NCBI RefSeq assembly: GCF_017306545.1
Contig: NZ_JAFKID010000030.1
Span: 1 to 51,276, forward strand
Length of the DNA stretch: 51,276 bases
Direction: 5' to 3'
Source of the DNA: Mesorhizobium sp.
Lineage (GTDB): Bacteria > Pseudomonadota > Alphaproteobacteria > Rhizobiales > Rhizobiaceae
Below, in pieces: positions 1-8,074 of the stretch; position 1 is the stretch's first letter; each line of letters opens with the position of its first letter. The notes under the pieces were generated by a model. It was not told the origin of the DNA. It ran no database searches and worked only from the letters and a program-made list of their open reading frames with translations. The position numbers were made by a program, and so were the translations under genes.

Positions 1-947
1 AACTCGTGACGGGCGGCCTGATCCTGTCGCGCAGCGACGTGGTGTCGATGGACAGCGAGGATCTTTTCATCTCGCGCGACAAGGTGACGGTGGACTACGT
101 CTTCCGCAATGGCTCCGACAAGGACATCGACACCATCGTCGCCTTCCCGATGCCGGACATCGAGGGAAACCCGAACGAGGTTCCCTCCATCCCCGACGAC
201 AGAGACAATTTCCTCGACTTCGAGGCGACGATGGACGGCAAGCCGCTTTCGCCGCAACTGGAACAGCGGGCGTTCGCTGCCGGCCTCGACATCAGCGCCG
301 ACCTGAAGGCGCAGAACGTACCGTTCTATCCGTTCGGGGATACCGCCAGCGATGCGCTGGCGAAGTTGCCGCAGTCTGTTGCAGATGACTGGCTGGAGCG
401 CGGCATCATCGTCCTCGACGAGTTCGACGACGGTTCGGGTTGGAAGACGGTGCGCAGGCCGTATTGGCAGTTGCGGTCGACCTATTGGTGGCGGGCGACC
501 TTTCCGGCCGGCAAACCGGTGCGGGTTTCGCACCGCTACAAGCCGAGCGTCGGCGCCACGGTCGGCCTCAATTTCTACGTCGACGGAAAATTCGGCGACC
601 AGTACGACGTCTACAAGAAGCGCTACTGCATGGATGCGGACTTCGAGAAGGCGGTGCGCAAGGTCATGGCTATACCCGGCCCCGAGGGCAATTCGCCGCG
701 CTATGAAAGCCGGCTCTCCTACATCCTCACCACCGGCGGCAACTGGGCGGCGGGCACCATCGGCAAGTTCCGGCTGACGGTGGACAAGTCTTATCCGGCC
801 AGCCTCGTTTCCTTCTGCGGCGACGGTGTGAAGAAGATCGGGCCGACGACCTTCCAGATGACGGCGCAGGATTTCGATCCCGCCCATGACATCGACATCC
901 TGCTCCTCGACAGACCGCAGGACCTGAACGCCGGAGGCGGCAACTGA
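1..947 (+). CDS. DUF4424 family protein, 5' end missing
   Basis: This gene is cut by the left edge of the window. The frame is open to base 3, and the first GTG (base 6) lies inside the conserved block TGGLILSRSDVVSMDSEDLF, which in relatives sits just after the signal peptide, so the true start is upstream. The 313 visible residues match the DUF4424 family, secreted proteins of unknown function common in alphaproteobacteria. They carry a beta-rich stretch (DYVFRNGSDKDID), an aromatic YWWR patch and several cysteines typical of the family. The stop TGA shares a base with the ATG of folA, so the two are probably co-transcribed, although no functional link is apparent. The family call is firm and the function is unknown. 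Confidence 0.8.
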   Translation, partial: LVTGGLILSRSDVVSMDSEDLFISRDKVTVDYVFRNGSDKDIDTIVAFPMPDIEGNPNEVPSIPDDRDNFLDFEATMDGKPLSPQLEQRAFAAGLDISADLKAQNVPFYPFGDTASDALAKLPQSVADDWLERGIIVLDEFDDGSGWKTVRRPYWQLRSTYWWRATFPAGKPVRVSHRYKPSVGATVGLNFYVDGKFGDQYDVYKKRYCMDADFEKAVRKVMAIPGPEGNSPRYESRLSYILTTGGNWAAGTIGKFRLTVDKSYPASLVSFCGDGVKKIGPTTFQMTAQDFDPAHDIDILLLDRPQDLNAGGGN

Positions 948-1468
948 TGGACGTCGTCATCCATGTCGCCATCGCCGAGAACGGCGTCATCGGCCGGGAC
1001 GGCGGCCTGCCATGGCGGCTTTCCACCGATCTCAAGCGCTTCAAGGCCGAGACGATGGGCAAGCCGATCGTCATGGGCCGCAAGACCTGGGAGAGTTTTC
1101 CGAAGCGGCCGCTGCCGGGGCGGCTCAACATCGTCGTCACGCGCGACCCGGCCTTCCGGGCCGAAGGGGCCGAGGTGGTGCATTCCCTGGCTGATGCGCT
1201 GGTGCTGGCGCGGACGAAAGGGCGCTGCATGGTCGGTGCCGATACGATCTGCGTCATCGGCGGCGGCGAAATCTATGCGCAGGCGCTGCCATTGGCGGAC
1301 CGGCTCTCCGTCACCCATGTGAAAGCCGTCGTCGAAGGCGATACGCGCTTTCCCGCCATCGATCCGCAAACCTGGCGCGTCGTTGCCGCCGAGGACGTGC
1401 CGGCCGGCGAGAAGGACAGCCACGCCACCCGCCACGTCGTCTACGAGCGCAGCCGCGAGGGCAAATAA
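947..1468 (+). CDS. folA: dihydrofolate reductase
   Basis: This enzyme reduces dihydrofolate to tetrahydrofolate with NADPH, supplying one-carbon carriers for thymidylate, purine and methionine synthesis in the cytosol. The 173-residue length is normal for chromosomal type I DHFR. Visible landmarks are the N-terminal strand VVIHVAIAENGVIG, the LPWRLSTDLKRFK helix holding the substrate-binding acid (Asp28), the NADPH-binding MGRKTWES motif and the GGGEIY loop. The ATG overlaps the upstream DUF4424 stop by one base (TGATG), which suggests translational coupling. In rhizobia this gene commonly precedes hflK-hflC, as here. A separate promoter for hflK lies in the 146-base gap downstream. Confidence 0.96.
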   Translation: MDVVIHVAIAENGVIGRDGGLPWRLSTDLKRFKAETMGKPIVMGRKTWESFPKRPLPGRLNIVVTRDPAFRAEGAEVVHSLADALVLARTKGRCMVGADTICVIGGGEIYAQALPLADRLSVTHVKAVVEGDTRFPAIDPQTWRVVAAEDVPAGEKDSHATRHVVYERSREGK

Positions 1469-1532
1469 GGGTCGGCGGCGCGCCAATCGGCAGGGTGCGG
1501 CATTTCAAACGGCGGAAGCGGCAGGCTTCACG

Positions 1533-1561
1533 TTGAAAGCGCGTGGCGGCGTCCCTATAGA
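1533..1561 (+). promoter_or_regulatory. candidate housekeeping promoter for hflKC-degP
   Basis: TTGAAA at 1533-1538 and TATAGA at 1556-1561 are separated by exactly 17 bases, close to the rhizobial sigma-70 consensus. The predicted transcript would begin about 45 bases before the hflK ATG. It lies in the only sizeable gap between folA and hflK. This is a reading of the sequence; no start-site data are available. Confidence 0.55.
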
Positions 1562-1614
1562 AGAACGAACGGAGTAGCGCCGCGGCGCTTGAGGGAAGCC
1601 AGCGAAAGGACATC

Positions 1615-2730
1615 ATGCCCTGGAACGACAAGAGCGGCGGCGGCGGCCCGTGGGGCGGCGGCGGCAACAATCAGGGACCATGGGGGCAGGGCCCTCGCGG
1701 GCCGAACGGACCACAGGGAGGCCCGCCCGATCTGGAAGACATCATCCGGCGCGGCCAGGACCGGCTGCGCCAGGCGCTTCCGGGCGGCGGCGGCGTCTCG
1801 CCGGCGCTGATCGGCCTGGTCGTGCTGGTGCTCCTGGGCCTGTGGGCCTTCAAGGCGATCTATACCGTCCAGCCCGACGAGGTGGCGGTGGAACTGCGCT
1901 TCGGCAAGCCCAAGGCCGAGCTTTCCGAACCCGGCCTGCATTTCCACTGGTGGCCGATCGACCGGGTGGAAACCGCCAAGATCTCCGAACAACTCGTCAA
2001 CATCGGCGACGCCGCCCGCTCGTCGGGTACGTCGGGGCTGATGCTGTCGGGCGACCAGAACATCGTCAACGTGCAGTTTTCCGTCGCCTACCAGGTTTCC
2101 GATCCGAAGCAGTACCTGTTCGACGTCTCCGATCCGGACGGCATGCTGAGGCAGGTCGCAGAGAGCGCCATGCGCGAGGCCGTCGGCCGGCGCCCGGCGC
2201 AGGACATTTTCCGTGACGACCGCGAAGGCATCGCCGAATCGGTGCGCCAGATCATCCAGACGACGCTGGACGGCTACAAAGCGGGCCTGACCATCAACGC
2301 CGTCTCGATCGAGGACGCGGCGCCGCCGCGCGAAGTGGCCGACGCCTTCGACGAAGTGCAGCGCGCCGAGCAGGACGAGGACAAGTTCGTCGAGCAGGCG
2401 AACCAGTATTCCAACCAGAAGCTGGGCGCGGCGCGCGGCCAGGCCGCGCAGGTGCGCGAAGAGGCGGCCGCCTACAAGAACCGCGTCGTGCAGGAAGCCG
2501 AGGGCGAGGCGCAGCGCTTCATCTCGGTCTACGACGAATATGCCAAGGCGCCGGAGGTGACGCGCAAGCGCCTCTATCTCGAAACGATGGAGAAGGTCCT
2601 GAAGGATTCCAACAAGGTCATTCTCGGCGACGGCAACACGCAGGGCGTGCTGCCCTACCTGCCGCTGCCCGAAGTGGCGCCCAAGGCGCCCACCACGGCG
2701 CCGAATGCGAATGCCGGAGGCAAGCCGTGA
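1615..2730 (+). CDS. hflK: FtsH protease modulator HflK
   Basis: HflK is a membrane protein of the SPFH/prohibitin superfamily. With HflC it forms a periplasm-facing cage around the FtsH protease and modulates turnover of membrane proteins. The 371-residue protein has the typical Gly/Pro/Asn-rich cytoplasmic N-terminus (residues 1-60), one transmembrane helix (about 62-79), the SPFH band domain beginning at YTVQPDEVAVELRFG, and a long Ala/Glu/Gln-rich coiled coil (about 240-310). The start at 1615 has a GAAAGGA ribosome site. It is translationally coupled to hflC, whose ATG overlaps this stop codon. Family and partner are clear. Confidence 0.96.
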   Translation: MPWNDKSGGGGPWGGGGNNQGPWGQGPRGPNGPQGGPPDLEDIIRRGQDRLRQALPGGGGVSPALIGLVVLVLLGLWAFKAIYTVQPDEVAVELRFGKPKAELSEPGLHFHWWPIDRVETAKISEQLVNIGDAARSSGTSGLMLSGDQNIVNVQFSVAYQVSDPKQYLFDVSDPDGMLRQVAESAMREAVGRRPAQDIFRDDREGIAESVRQIIQTTLDGYKAGLTINAVSIEDAAPPREVADAFDEVQRAEQDEDKFVEQANQYSNQKLGAARGQAAQVREEAAAYKNRVVQEAEGEAQRFISVYDEYAKAPEVTRKRLYLETMEKVLKDSNKVILGDGNTQGVLPYLPLPEVAPKAPTTAPNANAGGKP

Positions 2731-3674
2731 TGAGCAACCGTCTCCCTCTCGTCGCCGTGCTCGTGGCCATCGTCCTGTTCCTTGGCTATTCGTCCATCTT
2801 CGTCGTCAACGCCCGCCAGCAAGCCATCGTGCTGCGCTTCGGCGAGATCGTCGACGTCAAGAGCCAACCGGGCATCTACTTCAAGCTGCCGTTCTCCATG
2901 TTCGACGCCGACACCGTGCAGATGATCGAGAAGCGCGTGCTGCGCTTCGACCTCGACAACATCCGCGTGCAGGTTTCGGGCGGCAAGTTCTACGAGGTCG
3001 ACGCCTTCATCGCCTACAACATATCGAATCCGCGCGTGTTCCGGGCCGCCGTGTCCGGCTCGATCGAACTGGCCGAGCAGCGGTTGAAGACCCGTCTCGA
3101 CGCGGCCTTGCGCCGGGTTTACGGCCTGCGCGGCTTCGAGGCGGCGCTGTCCGAGGAACGCGCCTCGATGATGCGCGAGGTGCGCGACCAGCTCAGGCCC
3201 GATGCCGCTTCGCTCGGCCTGGAGATCGACGACGTGCGCATCCGCCGCACGGACCTCACGGCCGAAGTCTCGCAGCAGACTTACGACCGCATGAAGGCCG
3301 AGCGTTTGGCCGAAGCCGAAAGGCTGAGGGCGCGCGGCAACGAGGCGGCGCAGCGCATCCGCGCCCGCGCCGACCGCGAGGTCATCGAGATCGTCGCCGA
3401 GGCGCAGAAGGAGTCCGAGATCCTGCGCGGCGAGGGCGATGCCCAACGCAGCGCCACCTACGCCAACGCCTATAACCGCGACCCGGCCTTCTTCGAGTTC
3501 TACCGCTCGATGGACGCCTACGGCACGGCGCTGGACAACACCGGCACCACGATGCTGCTCTCGCCGAATTCGGAATTTCTGCGTTTCTTCCGCGATTCGC
3601 AGGGTGCCGCAGCGACCGGGCCGGTTCCGCCCGCCGCTGCGCCGGAGCCGGCCAAGCCCCCCGCCGGGCAGTAA
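2730..3674 (+). CDS. hflC: FtsH protease modulator HflC
   Basis: HflC is the partner of HflK in the FtsH-associated membrane complex. It has an N-terminal membrane anchor (about residues 5-23), then an SPFH domain starting near FVVNARQQAIVLRFGE, and a charged coiled-coil region rich in Arg/Glu/Ala (about 195-240). The C-terminus ends in a Pro/Ala-rich tail. The ATG at 2730 overlaps the hflK stop (TGATG). An in-frame GTG three bases earlier is possible but less likely. At 314 residues it is of normal length. It is followed after two bases by the DUF2065 gene, the usual order in alphaproteobacteria. Confidence 0.95.
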   Translation: MSNRLPLVAVLVAIVLFLGYSSIFVVNARQQAIVLRFGEIVDVKSQPGIYFKLPFSMFDADTVQMIEKRVLRFDLDNIRVQVSGGKFYEVDAFIAYNISNPRVFRAAVSGSIELAEQRLKTRLDAALRRVYGLRGFEAALSEERASMMREVRDQLRPDAASLGLEIDDVRIRRTDLTAEVSQQTYDRMKAERLAEAERLRARGNEAAQRIRARADREVIEIVAEAQKESEILRGEGDAQRSATYANAYNRDPAFFEFYRSMDAYGTALDNTGTTMLLSPNSEFLRFFRDSQGAAATGPVPPAAAPEPAKPPAGQ

Positions 3675-3676
3675 CG

Positions 3677-3862
3677 GTGCGGGATTTCTGGGCCGCCATG
3701 GGCCTCGTCCTCGTCGTCGAGGGCATCGTCTATGGCGGTTTTCCGGGGCTTGCCAGGCGGCTGGCCACGGAGGTGCTGGCGATGCCGGAGGCCGTCCTGC
3801 GCGCCGCCGGCCTCGCTGCCATGGCGGTCGGCGTCGGCATCGTCTGGCTGGCGCGCGGCTGA
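3677..3862 (+). CDS. DUF2065 family small membrane protein
   Basis: This is a 61-residue protein with two predicted membrane helices (about residues 5-22 and 40-58) separated by a short loop with the conserved EGIVYGGFPGLARR segment. It belongs to DUF2065 (YjeT-like), small inner-membrane proteins of unknown function often found downstream of hflC. It begins with GTG two bases after the hflC stop, so it is probably translated from the same message. The constant pairing with HflKC suggests an accessory role in that complex, but this is inference from position only. Confidence 0.85.
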   Translation: MRDFWAAMGLVLVVEGIVYGGFPGLARRLATEVLAMPEAVLRAAGLAAMAVGVGIVWLARG

Positions 3863-3992
3863 TGCGGCGCTGGCGCCGTTTTGTTCGCGACTTCATCCGG
3901 GAGCCGCAAACACGCCGTAATTCTTGCCAAGATCGTAGAATGCGCCATCTTCGGCGTCGCGAATCCATTTCGACAATGCCGGGAGACTTTCG

Positions 3993-5510
3993 ATGACGAG
4001 CAATATCCTTGTGCGCGCGGCAAAGCGGACGATCATGGCCGCCGCCACGGCGGCGTTGCTCGCCACGCCCGTGCTGCCGGCCTTCGCGCAGGCGACGCCG
4101 CCGACCAACGGCCCGGCTTCGGTGGCCGACCTCGCCGAAAAGCTGCTTGGCGCCGTGGTCAACATCTCGACCTCGCAGACGGTGAAGGGCACCGATGGGC
4201 CGGGCGCCGTGCCGATGCCGCAACTGCCCGAAGGCTCGCCCTTCCAGGACTTCTTCGACGATTTCTTCAACAATCGCGGCGGTGACAAGGGCGGCGGTAG
4301 CCAGAAGGTGCAGTCGCTCGGCTCCGGCTTCGTCGTCGATGCCGAGCAGGGCATCGTCGTCACCAACAACCACGTCATCGCCGATGCCGACGACATCGAG
4401 GTCAATTTCTCCGACAACGTGACTTTGAAGGCGAAGCTGGTCGGCACCGACACCAAGACCGACATCGCCGTGCTCAAGGTCGACCCCAAGGGTCACAAGC
4501 TGACGGCCGTGAAGTTCGGCGATTCCAACAAGATGCGCATCGGCGACTGGGTGATGGCGATCGGCAATCCGTTCGGGCTGGGCGGCACGGTGACGGTCGG
4601 TATCGTCTCGGCGCGCAACCGCGACATCAATTCCGGCCCCTATGACGACTTCATCCAGACGGATGCCGCCATCAACAGGGGCAATTCGGGCGGGCCGCTG
4701 TTCAACATGAACGGCGAGGTGATCGGTATCAACACCGCCATCATCTCGCCTTCGGGCGGCTCGATTGGCATCGGCTTTTCGATCCCCTCGCAGCTTGCCG
4801 CCGGCGTGGTGGACCAGCTTCGCCAGTACGGCGAGACGCGGCGCGGCTGGCTCGGCGTGCGCATCCAGCCGGTGACGGATGATATCGCAGAGAGCCTCGG
4901 CATGAAGGAGACGAAGGGCGCGCTGGTGGCCGGCATCATCAAGGGCGGACCGGTCGACAACGGCGTGGTCCAGCCGGGCGACGTCATCACCAAGTTCGAC
5001 GGCAAGGACATCCGCGACATGCGCGACCTGCCGCGCGTGGTGGCCGAAAGCCCGGTCGGCAAGGCGGTGGACGTCGTGCTCGTGCGCAAGGGCAAGGAAA
5101 TGACCGTGCAGGTCAAGCTCGGCCGTCTCGAAGACGGCGAGAAGCTGGCCGGCGCCGATCAGGGCGGCCAGGACCAGGGCAACGGCGGCGAGGAGACGGC
5201 TCCGGTGGCGACCGCCACGGTGCTCGGCATGACGGTCGGCGAGCTGAACGACGAGGCGCGCAGCAAGTTCGGCATCGCGGCCGACATTTCAGGCGTCGTC
5301 GTCACCGACGTCGCCAAGGATTCGCCCGCCGCCGAGCGCGGCATCCAGCCGGGCGAGGTGATCACCGAGATTGCGCAGGAATCGGTCAAGACGCCGAAGG
5401 ACGTGATGGACCGCATCGGCGCGCTGAAAGAACAGGGCCGCAAGAACGCCCTGCTGATGCTGTCTTCGAAAAGCGGCGAACTGCGCTTCGTCACGATCCG
5501 GATGGATTGA
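3993..5510 (+). CDS. degP: Do-family periplasmic serine protease DegP/DegQ
   Basis: This is a secreted trypsin-like protease and chaperone that clears misfolded envelope proteins. Residues 1-32 form a signal peptide (basic start, Ala-rich core, AFA cleavage site). The catalytic triad is visible as His127 (VTNNHVI), Asp157 (TKTDIAVLKV) and Ser232 (INRGNSGGPLF). Two PDZ domains follow, about residues 270-370 and 400-500, the second after an acidic/Gly-rich linker (GADQGGQDQGNGGEE). The region before the His is short and Gly-rich, with FFDDFFNNRGG resembling the LA loop. The 505-residue length is standard. It follows hflKC and may share their transcript, although 130 bases separate it from DUF2065. 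A strong hairpin terminator lies 38 bases after the stop. Confidence 0.96.
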   Translation: MTSNILVRAAKRTIMAAATAALLATPVLPAFAQATPPTNGPASVADLAEKLLGAVVNISTSQTVKGTDGPGAVPMPQLPEGSPFQDFFDDFFNNRGGDKGGGSQKVQSLGSGFVVDAEQGIVVTNNHVIADADDIEVNFSDNVTLKAKLVGTDTKTDIAVLKVDPKGHKLTAVKFGDSNKMRIGDWVMAIGNPFGLGGTVTVGIVSARNRDINSGPYDDFIQTDAAINRGNSGGPLFNMNGEVIGINTAIISPSGGSIGIGFSIPSQLAAGVVDQLRQYGETRRGWLGVRIQPVTDDIAESLGMKETKGALVAGIIKGGPVDNGVVQPGDVITKFDGKDIRDMRDLPRVVAESPVGKAVDVVLVRKGKEMTVQVKLGRLEDGEKLAGADQGGQDQGNGGEETAPVATATVLGMTVGELNDEARSKFGIAADISGVVVTDVAKDSPAAERGIQPGEVITEIAQESVKTPKDVMDRIGALKEQGRKNALLMLSSKSGELRFVTIRMD

Positions 5511-5548
5511 ATCCGGAAACGGTTTCAGCGAATTGAATTGAAAGCGAA

Positions 5549-5580
5549 AAGGGCGGCTACGATGCCGCCCTTCTTTGTCT
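5549..5580 (+). terminator. intrinsic terminator after degP, shared with convergent acetyltransferase gene
   Basis: AAGGGCGGC (5549-5557), a six-base loop, then GCCGCCCTT (5564-5572), followed by a T-rich run (CTTTGTCTTT). The perfect nine-pair stem with an A-rich 5' flank can act on both strands. The stop codon of the minus-strand acetyltransferase (5557-5559) lies at the base of the loop, so the terminator overlaps that gene's end. Confidence 0.85.
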
Positions 5581-6129
5581 TTGCCAGTCCGCGCGGCTGA
5601 GCGCGTAGAAAACATGCCGTTTCAGCTGCGGGTGGGTGTCGGGAACGGCGGGATGGTCGAAGTCGCGCGACGGGTCGCGGCGCATGCCGATGCGCTCCAT
5701 GACGGCGGTCGAGCGGTCGTTATTGCAGACGGCGAAGGAGACGATTTCGGCAAGACCCAGCGTCTCGAAGCCGAAGGCCAGCCAGGCGCGGGCCGCCTCC
5801 GAGACATAACCCTTGCCCCAGAATTCCGGCGCCAGCCGCCAGCCGATCTCGAAGGTGCGGGCAGAGGAGGTGGCGAGATATTCCGCGTCATGCAGGCCGA
5901 CAAAGCCGGCACAGGCGCCGCCGGCCGCGACTTCCACCGCCGTCCAGCCATAGCCGTCGCGCGCGATTGCGGTGCGGAATTCGTCGAGCTTGGCGTCGGC
6001 CTCGGCGCGACTGCGGCGAAAGGGAAAGAACTCCATCACCCGTTCGTCGCTGTTGATGCGGTGGAACAGGGCGCGGTCGCGCTCCTCCCAGTTGCGCAGG
6101 ATCAGGCGTTCGGTGCGGATCGGCGTCAT
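5557..6129 (-). CDS. GNAT family N-acetyltransferase (RimJ/RimL-like)
   Basis: The 190-residue protein has the layout of RimJ/RimL-type GNAT enzymes: an N-terminal TERLILRNWEERD strand, a central FEIGWRLAPEFWGKGYVSEA segment whose R/Q-x-x-G-x-G-like loop binds acetyl-CoA, and FGFETLGLAEIVSFAVCNN..S..VMERIGM before the end. Such enzymes acetylate N-termini of ribosomal proteins or small amines; the substrate here cannot be read from sequence. The start codon overlaps the serB stop by four bases (ATGA), so the two form an operon. The last codons lie in the bidirectional terminator shared with degP. Confidence 0.88.
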   Translation of the reverse strand: MTPIRTERLILRNWEERDRALFHRINSDERVMEFFPFRRSRAEADAKLDEFRTAIARDGYGWTAVEVAAGGACAGFVGLHDAEYLATSSARTFEIGWRLAPEFWGKGYVSEAARAWLAFGFETLGLAEIVSFAVCNNDRSTAVMERIGMRRDPSRDFDHPAVPDTHPQLKRHVFYALSRADWQRQRRAAS

Positions 6130-7013
6130 TCGGCGAAGTCCTCGCGGGCATAGCCTTGCAGGTAGAGCAGGGCGGCGAGGTCGCCGTGGTCGATGCGGAC
6201 CTTGGCTTCGGCGGCGACCGCAGGCTTGGCGTGCAGCGCCACGCCGGTGCCGGCGAGCTTCAGCATGTCGAGGTCGTTGGCGCCGTCGCCGACGGCGAGC
6301 GCGTCGGCCGGCGTCAGGCCGAGACGGGCGGATATGGCGTGCAGCGCCTCGGCCTTGGCGCTGCGGCCGAGGATCGGCTCGGCCACTTCGCCCGCAAGGC
6401 GTCCGTCCGCTTCCAGCAGGCGGTTGGCGCGGTTCTCATGGAAGCCGAACAGCGCCGCGATGCGCCGCGTGAAGACGTCGAAGCCGCCGGAAACCAGTGC
6501 CGTATAGGCACCGTTGGCGCGCATCGTGGCGACCAGCGCGCGGCCGCCGGAAGCGAGCGTGATGCGGTTGGCGATGATGCGCTCGATGACGGCCATGTCG
6601 AGGCCCTTCAACAGCGCCACGCGCTCTCGCAAGGCCGGCTCGAAGGCGATCTCGCCGTTCATCGAACGCGCGGTGATGGCGGCGACATGGTCCTTCAAGC
6701 CGACCTCGTCGGCCAGTTCGTCGATGCATTCCTGGTCGATCATGGTGGAATCCATGTCGGCGATCAGGATTTTCTTGCGCCGGCCCTCCTGCGGCTGGAC
6801 GACGACGTCGACCGGCCTGCCGGACAAGACCGCCCGCAGCGCGGCCTCGGCCTTGACGGCATCCGTATCCGCCGTGAGGACCAGATCGCAGGCGATGTCT
6901 TCGTCCAGCCAGCGCAGCGCCCTTGCGCCGGCGGCTGCGGCGGCCATATTCGCCAATGCCGGCTTCAACGCGCGGCGGGAAGGATGGGAAACGAGCGTGG
7001 CGACAAGCGGCAT
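6126..7013 (-). CDS. serB: phosphoserine phosphatase
   Basis: This enzyme hydrolyses O-phosphoserine to serine, the last step of serine synthesis. It is a HAD-superfamily enzyme: the nucleophile motif DMDST (Asp86, acid/base Asp88) is followed by the CIDELADE cap region, motif II around VSGGFD, and the C-terminal VGDGANDLDML motif that binds magnesium. The roughly 80-residue N-terminal extension is ACT-like and typical of rhizobial SerB. Length (295 residues) is normal. Its start codon (complement of CAT at 7011-7013) overlaps the first ATG of divergent miaA in the tetramer CATG, leaving almost no intergenic space. Confidence 0.95.
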   Translation of the reverse strand: MPLVATLVSHPSRRALKPALANMAAAAAGARALRWLDEDIACDLVLTADTDAVKAEAALRAVLSGRPVDVVVQPQEGRRKKILIADMDSTMIDQECIDELADEVGLKDHVAAITARSMNGEIAFEPALRERVALLKGLDMAVIERIIANRITLASGGRALVATMRANGAYTALVSGGFDVFTRRIAALFGFHENRANRLLEADGRLAGEVAEPILGRSAKAEALHAISARLGLTPADALAVGDGANDLDMLKLAGTGVALHAKPAVAAEAKVRIDHGDLAALLYLQGYAREDFAE

Positions 7014-7947
7014 GGGAAAATCGGAAGGTCAGGCCGGCGAAGGCCGCGTGAAGGATGCGACCCTGATAGCGGGGCCGACCGCCAGCGGCAAGTCGGCTCT
7101 GGCGCTCGCCCTTGCCGAACGCACGGGCGGGGTTATCGTCAACACCGATTCCATGCAGGGCTACGCCGTTCTCGACGTGCTGACGGCGCGGCCGGCGGCG
7201 GATGCTCTTTCGCGCGCGCCGCATTTCCTCTACGGCCATGTTCCGCCCTCGACCGCCTATTCGACCGGTGCCTGGCTGCGCGACGTGACGCGGCTGATCG
7301 AGGACGGCGTGCTGGCCGGGCGACCGGTGATTTTCGTTGGCGGCACCGGCCTCTATTTCCGGGCGCTGGCGGAGGGGATCGCCGAAATGCCGGCCGTCCC
7401 AATCGAGATTCGCCAGCGTTGGCGCGACGCCCTTGCCGGGCGCGGAGCGCCGTCCCTCCACGGCACGCTGATGCAGCGCGACGCCGCCGCCGCCGCGCGG
7501 CTGCGGCCATCCGACGGGCAGCGCATCGTGCGCGCGCTGGAGGTGCTGGAAGCGTCGGGCCGCTCGATTCTCGACTGGCATGGACGAAACGGGCCGCCGC
7601 TGATCGACCGCGCCAGCGCGCGCTTCCTCGTCATCGAGCCGGAGCGCGCGGAACTGGCGCGGCGCATCGAGCAGCGCTTCGACGCCATGATCGCACAGGG
7701 TGCACTGGACGAGGTGAGCCGGCTTGTCGCGCTCGATCTCGACCCGGCGCTGCCGGCGATGAAGGCGATCGGCGTGCGCGAACTCCAGGCGGTGCTGGCA
7801 GGGACAATGACGGCGGCAGACGCGATCGGGCGGGCCAAGACGGCCACGCGCCAATATGCGAAGCGGCAGGCGACGTGGTTCCGCCACCAACTGGGCGGCG
7901 AATGGCGGCGGCTTACGCCTGGTGATGATATGGAAACCACGATCTGA
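7012..7947 (+). CDS. miaA: tRNA dimethylallyltransferase
   Basis: This enzyme transfers a dimethylallyl group to A37 of tRNAs that read codons starting with U, the first step of ms2i6A formation. The P-loop LIAGPTASGKS sits near the N-terminus and is followed by the VNTDSMQGY segment (matching the conserved D-S-x-Q substrate motif), FVGGTGLYFRAL and the basic C-terminal AKTATRQYAKRQATWFRHQ motif. Two starts are possible: ATG 7012 (311 residues, overlapping the serB start) or GTG 7048 (299 residues, just before the conserved domain, with GAAGG four bases upstream). I list the longer form, and the shorter may be correct. The frame stays open upstream only as antisense to serB. Confidence 0.93.
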   Translation: MGKSEGQAGEGRVKDATLIAGPTASGKSALALALAERTGGVIVNTDSMQGYAVLDVLTARPAADALSRAPHFLYGHVPPSTAYSTGAWLRDVTRLIEDGVLAGRPVIFVGGTGLYFRALAEGIAEMPAVPIEIRQRWRDALAGRGAPSLHGTLMQRDAAAAARLRPSDGQRIVRALEVLEASGRSILDWHGRNGPPLIDRASARFLVIEPERAELARRIEQRFDAMIAQGALDEVSRLVALDLDPALPAMKAIGVRELQAVLAGTMTAADAIGRAKTATRQYAKRQATWFRHQLGGEWRRLTPGDDMETTI

Positions 7948-8074
7948 ACCGTAGCGGTGGCTGCAACTTCGTGCATATTGCCTTTCGGGAAGTTTTCGCG
8001 CTCAAGTTGCTGAAATTAAGACCTCGTAAGCTCCTTGGTGTCATAAGCGGGGCGATCCTTGGTGCGGGCGGCAG

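Noticed and set aside
3924-3952. A promoter before degP
   Set aside because: TTGCCA-N17-ATCTTC is a poor match to any consensus and I could not tell it from chance.
2655-4496. A 613-codon minus-strand frame across hflC and degP
   Set aside because: Antisense shadow of three well recognised genes; no motif and no start signal.
6514-7011. N-terminal extension of miaA
   Set aside because: The miaA frame stays open upstream, but this part is antisense to serB, precedes the conserved P-loop by more than 170 codons and looks non-protein-like.
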